From VAZQ01 sp040510815 (GTDB lineage Bacteria; Pseudomonadota; Alphaproteobacteria; Rhizobiales; Xanthobacteraceae): DNA of 11,534 bases. Each line of letters opens with the position of its first letter. Positions within the stretch are counted from its first letter, which is position 1. Below, in pieces: positions 8,195 to 11,534 of this stretch. The position numbers were made by a program, and so were the translations under genes. Location of the stretch: the NCBI GenBank assembly GCA_040510815.1, contig JBEVIH010000192.1:1-11534 (forward strand), in the 5' to 3' direction. Below the pieces are notes generated by a model. The model was not told the origin of the DNA. It worked only from the letters and a program-made list of their open reading frames with translations, and searched no databases.

Positions 8195-11100
8195 ATGCCA
8201 GCCAAAGCCGAAAAGCGCGCTGACAGCGCCAAAAATGTCGAATCTGCCGTCCAGGCCCGCCCGCCGCGGAAGGGCGATCACGTCTTTCTGGTCGACGGAT
8301 CGTCTTACATCTTTCGCGCCTATCACGCGCTGCCTCCGCTCCACCGCAAGTCGGACGGCTTGCAGGTCAATGCCGTGCTCGGCTTCTGCAACATGCTGTG
8401 GAAGCTCCTTCGCGACATGAAGCCGGAGGAACGTCCGACTCATCTGGCGGTCGTGTTCGACAAGTCGGAGAAGACCTTCCGCAACGAAATGTATTCGGAG
8501 TACAAGGCCAATCGCACCGAGCCGCCCGACGATCTGCGCCCGCAATTCGCCTTCATCCGCGAAGCGGTGCACGCCTTCGACCTGCCGTGCCTGGAGCAGA
8601 TCGGGTTCGAGGCCGACGACCTGATCGCGACTTATGTGCGGCTCGCCTGCGAGGCAGGCGCCAGCGCAACCATCGTGTCCTCCGACAAGGATCTGATGCA
8701 GCTGGTGAACGACTGCGTCGTCATGTACGACACCATGAAGGATCGCAGGATCGGCGTCCCGGAGGTGGTCGAAAAGTTCGGCGTACCGCCGGAGAAGGTG
8801 ATCGAGGTGCAATCCCTGATCGGCGATTCCACCGACAACGTGCCGGGCGTGCCGGGCATCGGGGTGAAGACCGCGGCGCAGCTCATCGGCGAATACGGTG
8901 ACCTGGAAACGCTGCTCGCGCGCGCAACCGAGATCAAGCAGGAAAAGCGGCGCCAGGCGCTCATCGACAATGCCGACCGGGCGCGGCTGTCCAAAAGGCT
9001 CGTCACCCTCGACGATCACGTGACGTTGGACGTGCCGCTCGCCGACTTGGCGGTGCACGAGCCCGACTACAAGCGCCTCATCGCCTTCCTCAAGGCGATG
9101 GAGTTCAGCACCCTCACGCGGCGAGTGGCCGAATTCTCCGGCGTCGAGGCCGCGCAGATCGATGCGGATGGCAAGCTTTCGTCAGTTTCCGCCGCGAGGG
9201 CAAAGTCGACGGCGGCTGGCCAGACCGGCGATCTGTTCCCCTCCCCGCGCCTGTCGCTCGATGACGAAAGCGCGGGACCGAGCAAGGAAAGAGCGACCGC
9301 CGTCGAAGACATTCAACTGACCCCGCAGGCGCTCGCCACCGCGCGTGTCGAGGCCGCCCGCAACGCCAAGGTCGACCGTTCGCGCTACGAGATCGTGCGC
9401 AGCCTCGACCGGCTCAACGCCTGGGTCGCGCGCGCGCGCGACCGCGGCGTGGTTGCGCTCGATACCCAGACCAACAGTCTCGACCCCATGCAGGCCACGT
9501 TGTGCGGCATCTCGCTCGCGGTCGCGCCGAACGAGGCTTGCTACGTGCCGCTCGCCCATCGCCAGGGCGGCGACGGTGGCGGCGATGGCCTGTTCGCCGG
9601 GCCGATCGCGCCGGACCAGATCGAGGAGCCCGCGGCCCTGGCCGCCATGAAGCCGCTGCTGGAAGACCCCGGCGTCCTCAAGGCCGGCCAGGACCTGAAA
9701 TACGACCTGCAGATTTTCGCGCTGCGCGACATCGAGCTTGGACCCTACGACGACGTCATGCTGATGTCCTACGTGCTCGATGCCGGACGTGGCAGCCACG
9801 GGACTGATCCGCTGGCACAGCGCTACTTCGATCACGCCAAGATCGACTTCAACGAAGTCACGGGATCGGGAAAATCGCGCGTCGGGTTCGACTGCGTCCC
9901 TATCGACAAGGCCGCCGCATACGCTGCCGAGAGCGCCGACATGGCGTGGCGGCTGTGGTATGTGCTCAAGCCTCGGATGGCTGCCGAGCACACCGCGACG
10001 GTCTACGAGACGCTGGAGCGCCCCCTGGTGTCGGTGCTCGCGCGCATGGAGCGGCGCGGCATCTCGATCGATCGGCAAGTGCTGTCGCGGCTGTCCGGCG
10101 AGTTCGCGCAGCGCGCCGGTGCGCTCGAGGCGGAAATCCAGACGCTGGCCGGCGAGCCGCTCAATCCCGGCAGCCCCAAGCAGCTGGGCGACATCTTGTT
10201 CGGCAAGTTCGGACTGCCCGGCGGCACCAAGACCAAGACCGGCCAGTGGTCGACCGGCGCACGCGTTCTCGACGAGCTGGCCGAACAGGGGCACCCGCTC
10301 CCCCGGAAAATCCTCGACTGGCGACAGGTCTCGAAGCTCAAATCCACCTATACCGACGCGCTGCCGGGCTACGTCGACGCCCGCACCCACCGCGTCCACA
10401 CCAGCTACGCGCTGGCGGCGACGCCGACCGGCCGGCTGTCCTCCTCGGAGCCGAACCTGCAAAACATTCCGATCCGCACCGAGGAAGGCCGCAAGATCAG
10501 ACGCGCCTTCATCGCGATCGAGGGCCACAAGCTCGTCTCCGCCGATTATTCGCAGATCGAGCTGCGGCTGCTGGCCGAGATCGCCGACATCGAACAGCTA
10601 AAGAAAGCCTTCCGCGAGGGCCTCGACATTCACGCCATGACGGCGTCGGAAATGTTCAGCGTACCTGTGAAGGGCATGCCGGCAGAGGTTCGCAGGCGCG
10701 CCAAGGCCATCAACTTCGGCATCATCTACGGCATCTCGGCGTTCGGGCTCGCCAACCAGCTCGGCATCGAGCGCGAGGAGGCCGGCGCCTACATCAAGAA
10801 ATATTTCGAACGCTTCCCCGGCATCCGCGACTACATGGACGAGACCAAGGCGGCCGCCAAGAAGAACGGCTATGTGCTCACCCTGTTCGGGCGCAAATGC
10901 CACTACCCCGACATCGTCCACTCCAATGCTTCGATCCGCGCCTTCAACGAGCGCGCGGCGATCAATGCGCGGCTACAAGGCACCGCCGCCGACATCATTC
11001 GCCGCGCGATGGTGCGCATGGACGCGGCGCTCGCGAAGAACAAGCTGTCCGCCCAGATGCTGCTCCAGGTGCACGACGAACTCGTATTCGAGGTGCCTGA

Positions 11101-11230
11101 CGACGAGGTTGAGAAGACACTGCCGGTGGTCAAGAAGGTGATGGAAGACGCGCCGATGCCGGCGCTCTCGCTGGCGGTGCCGCTCGCCGTCGATGCCCGC
11201 GCCGCGCACAATTGGGACGAGGCGCATTGA
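8195..11230 (+). CDS. polA: DNA polymerase I (5'-nuclease, degenerate 3'-5' exonuclease, polymerase)
   Basis: Fills gaps in excision repair and removes Okazaki RNA primers. The 1011-residue product has all three Pol I domains. The 5' nuclease (about 28-315) includes FLVDGSSYIFRAYHA, GFEADDLIATY, VSSDKDLMQL and GDSTDNVPGVPGIGVKTA. A linker (about 316-395) leads to the 3'-5' exonuclease-like domain (about 396-595). The polymerase domain has motif A DYSQIELRLLA (D784), O-helix RRRAKAINFGIIYG (K837, F841, Y845) and motif C QVHDELVFEV (D961, E962), all intact. In the exonuclease domain, counterparts of E. coli D355 and D424 are kept (D423, D504), but E357 is Gln (Q425, in LDTQTNSLD) and D501 is Ser (S580, in YAAESAD). 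Proofreading is therefore probably weak or lost, as known for several Pol I enzymes of other phyla. The frame is intact. The slightly longer length compared with E. coli (928) is mostly N-terminal tail and linker. Confidence 0.97.
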   Translation: MPAKAEKRADSAKNVESAVQARPPRKGDHVFLVDGSSYIFRAYHALPPLHRKSDGLQVNAVLGFCNMLWKLLRDMKPEERPTHLAVVFDKSEKTFRNEMYSEYKANRTEPPDDLRPQFAFIREAVHAFDLPCLEQIGFEADDLIATYVRLACEAGASATIVSSDKDLMQLVNDCVVMYDTMKDRRIGVPEVVEKFGVPPEKVIEVQSLIGDSTDNVPGVPGIGVKTAAQLIGEYGDLETLLARATEIKQEKRRQALIDNADRARLSKRLVTLDDHVTLDVPLADLAVHEPDYKRLIAFLKAMEFSTLTRRVAEFSGVEAAQIDADGKLSSVSAARAKSTAAGQTGDLFPSPRLSLDDESAGPSKERATAVEDIQLTPQALATARVEAARNAKVDRSRYEIVRSLDRLNAWVARARDRGVVALDTQTNSLDPMQATLCGISLAVAPNEACYVPLAHRQGGDGGGDGLFAGPIAPDQIEEPAALAAMKPLLEDPGVLKAGQDLKYDLQIFALRDIELGPYDDVMLMSYVLDAGRGSHGTDPLAQRYFDHAKIDFNEVTGSGKSRVGFDCVPIDKAAAYAAESADMAWRLWYVLKPRMAAEHTATVYETLERPLVSVLARMERRGISIDRQVLSRLSGEFAQRAGALEAEIQTLAGEPLNPGSPKQLGDILFGKFGLPGGTKTKTGQWSTGARVLDELAEQGHPLPRKILDWRQVSKLKSTYTDALPGYVDARTHRVHTSYALAATPTGRLSSSEPNLQNIPIRTEEGRKIRRAFIAIEGHKLVSADYSQIELRLLAEIADIEQLKKAFREGLDIHAMTASEMFSVPVKGMPAEVRRRAKAINFGIIYGISAFGLANQLGIEREEAGAYIKKYFERFPGIRDYMDETKAAAKKNGYVLTLFGRKCHYPDIVHSNASIRAFNERAAINARLQGTAADIIRRAMVRMDAALAKNKLSAQMLLQVHDELVFEVPDDEVEKTLPVVKKVMEDAPMPALSLAVPLAVDARAAHNWDEAH

Positions 11231-11408
11231 TCCGCGGATGAGTCGCCAATGGCGAACGCCGGTGTGCTCGATCGAAATTCCAGCCATACTGGCCAGAGTC
11301 TCGAAAGCAGCCCTTCCTCCAGTAGCCGGCAGACTTGCGTGGCGCGGGGATCGCCAGAATCCGAATCAGCGTCTACTGGATGCCCGCTTGCGCGGGCATG
11401 ACAATCCG
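11231..11408. other. intergenic spacer after polA
   Basis: These 178 bases hold no credible gene. A small hairpin, TCGCC (11243-11247) with GGCGA (11251-11255), lies 13 bases after the polA stop but has no T tract, so it is at best a weak terminator. The section 11260-11340 shows nothing recognisable. A palindromic repeat (11371-11402) closes the spacer. Confidence 0.5.
11371..11402. repeat. intergenic palindromic repeat (TGGATGCCCGC...GCGGGCATGAC type)
   Basis: ATGCCCGC (11380-11387) pairs perfectly with GCGGGCAT (11392-11399) around the loop TTGC. With its flanks CTACTGGA and GACA it matches the kind of short intergenic palindrome (CTGGATnCCCGC, loop, GCGGGnATGAC) that is widespread in Bradyrhizobium-like genomes. 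That match is from memory; only one copy lies in this window. It ends about nine bases before the next start codon. Confidence 0.55.
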
Positions 11409-11534
11409 ATGGTGCGGCAAACCGCCTTCGTCTTGGTTGTTCTGGTTGCGGGCCTTACGCCCGATAGCGCGTTGGCCGCGCCTGCTCTCGACGGCGCGGC
11501 GTTGCGCTGGCCGTGGGCGCTGCCCTTCATCGGC
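11409..11534 (+). CDS. probable sodium:proton antiporter, N-terminal part only
   Basis: The first 42 codons of a gene running off the right edge. MVRQTAFVLVVLVAGLTPDS and the following ALAAP look like a cleavable signal peptide (hydrophobic core about residues 6-15, cleavage near ALA-AP). It continues ALDGAALRWPWALPFIG, which resembles the opening of the first membrane segment of NhaD/ion-transporter superfamily sodium:proton antiporters in Rhizobiales. That assignment rests on a short recalled pattern and could be wrong. No ribosome-binding site is visible before the ATG; the palindromic repeat occupies its place, so the true start could differ. Confidence 0.5.
   Translation, partial: MVRQTAFVLVVLVAGLTPDSALAAPALDGAALRWPWALPFIG

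Noticed and set aside
9182..10528. A 448-codon open frame on the minus strand inside polA
   Set aside because: It is antisense to well-conserved PolA domains, its product resembles no family, and long antisense open frames are expected in GC-rich genes with strong third-position bias.

Overview
This GC-rich window has dense coding on both strands and looks like ordinary chromosomal backbone from an alphaproteobacterium of the order Hyphomicrobiales (Rhizobiales), probably near the Bradyrhizobium/Xanthobacteraceae group. That placement is inference. It rests on the divergent pair of a membrane-anchored cytochrome c gene and kdsB followed by pheA, on the alphaproteobacterial character of the PolA and PheA sequences, and on a DUF1127 gene. 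I see no transposase, integrase, phage gene, CRISPR array, tRNA or rRNA.

Layout. Bases 1-120 (minus) hold the first 40 codons of a CycM-like cytochrome c. After a 280-base divergent spacer come kdsB (401-1141, plus; activation of Kdo for lipopolysaccharide) and pheA (1228-2088, plus; prephenate dehydratase). Convergent with pheA is a DUF1127 gene (2134-2598, minus). It is divergent from a LysR-type regulator (2698-3759, plus), and an unusually AT-rich control region lies between the two. Convergent with the regulator is a phosphomannomutase/phosphoglucomutase gene (3822-5321, minus), preceded on the same strand by the helicase gene hrpB (5526-8087, minus). polA (8195-11230, plus) is divergent from hrpB. 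A 178-base spacer follows with a palindromic repeat, then the first 42 codons of a probable sodium:proton antiporter (11409-11534, plus).

Functional links. KdsB and the hexose-phosphate mutase both supply sugar precursors for the cell surface. PheA supplies phenylalanine, PolA serves repair and lagging-strand maturation, and HrpB is a DExH helicase of poorly defined role. They are neighbours rather than one pathway, and the strand switches suggest six or seven transcription units.

I did not find a new multi-gene system. The most interesting observation is that PolA keeps intact 5'-nuclease and polymerase motifs while two of the four metal-binding carboxylates of its 3'-5' proofreading site are replaced (DxE reads DTQ, YAAED reads YAAES). 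Lesser points are a long basic tail on the LysR regulator, a dyad at its predicted transcription start opposite the DUF1127 gene, and a hairpin repeat directly before the antiporter start codon.
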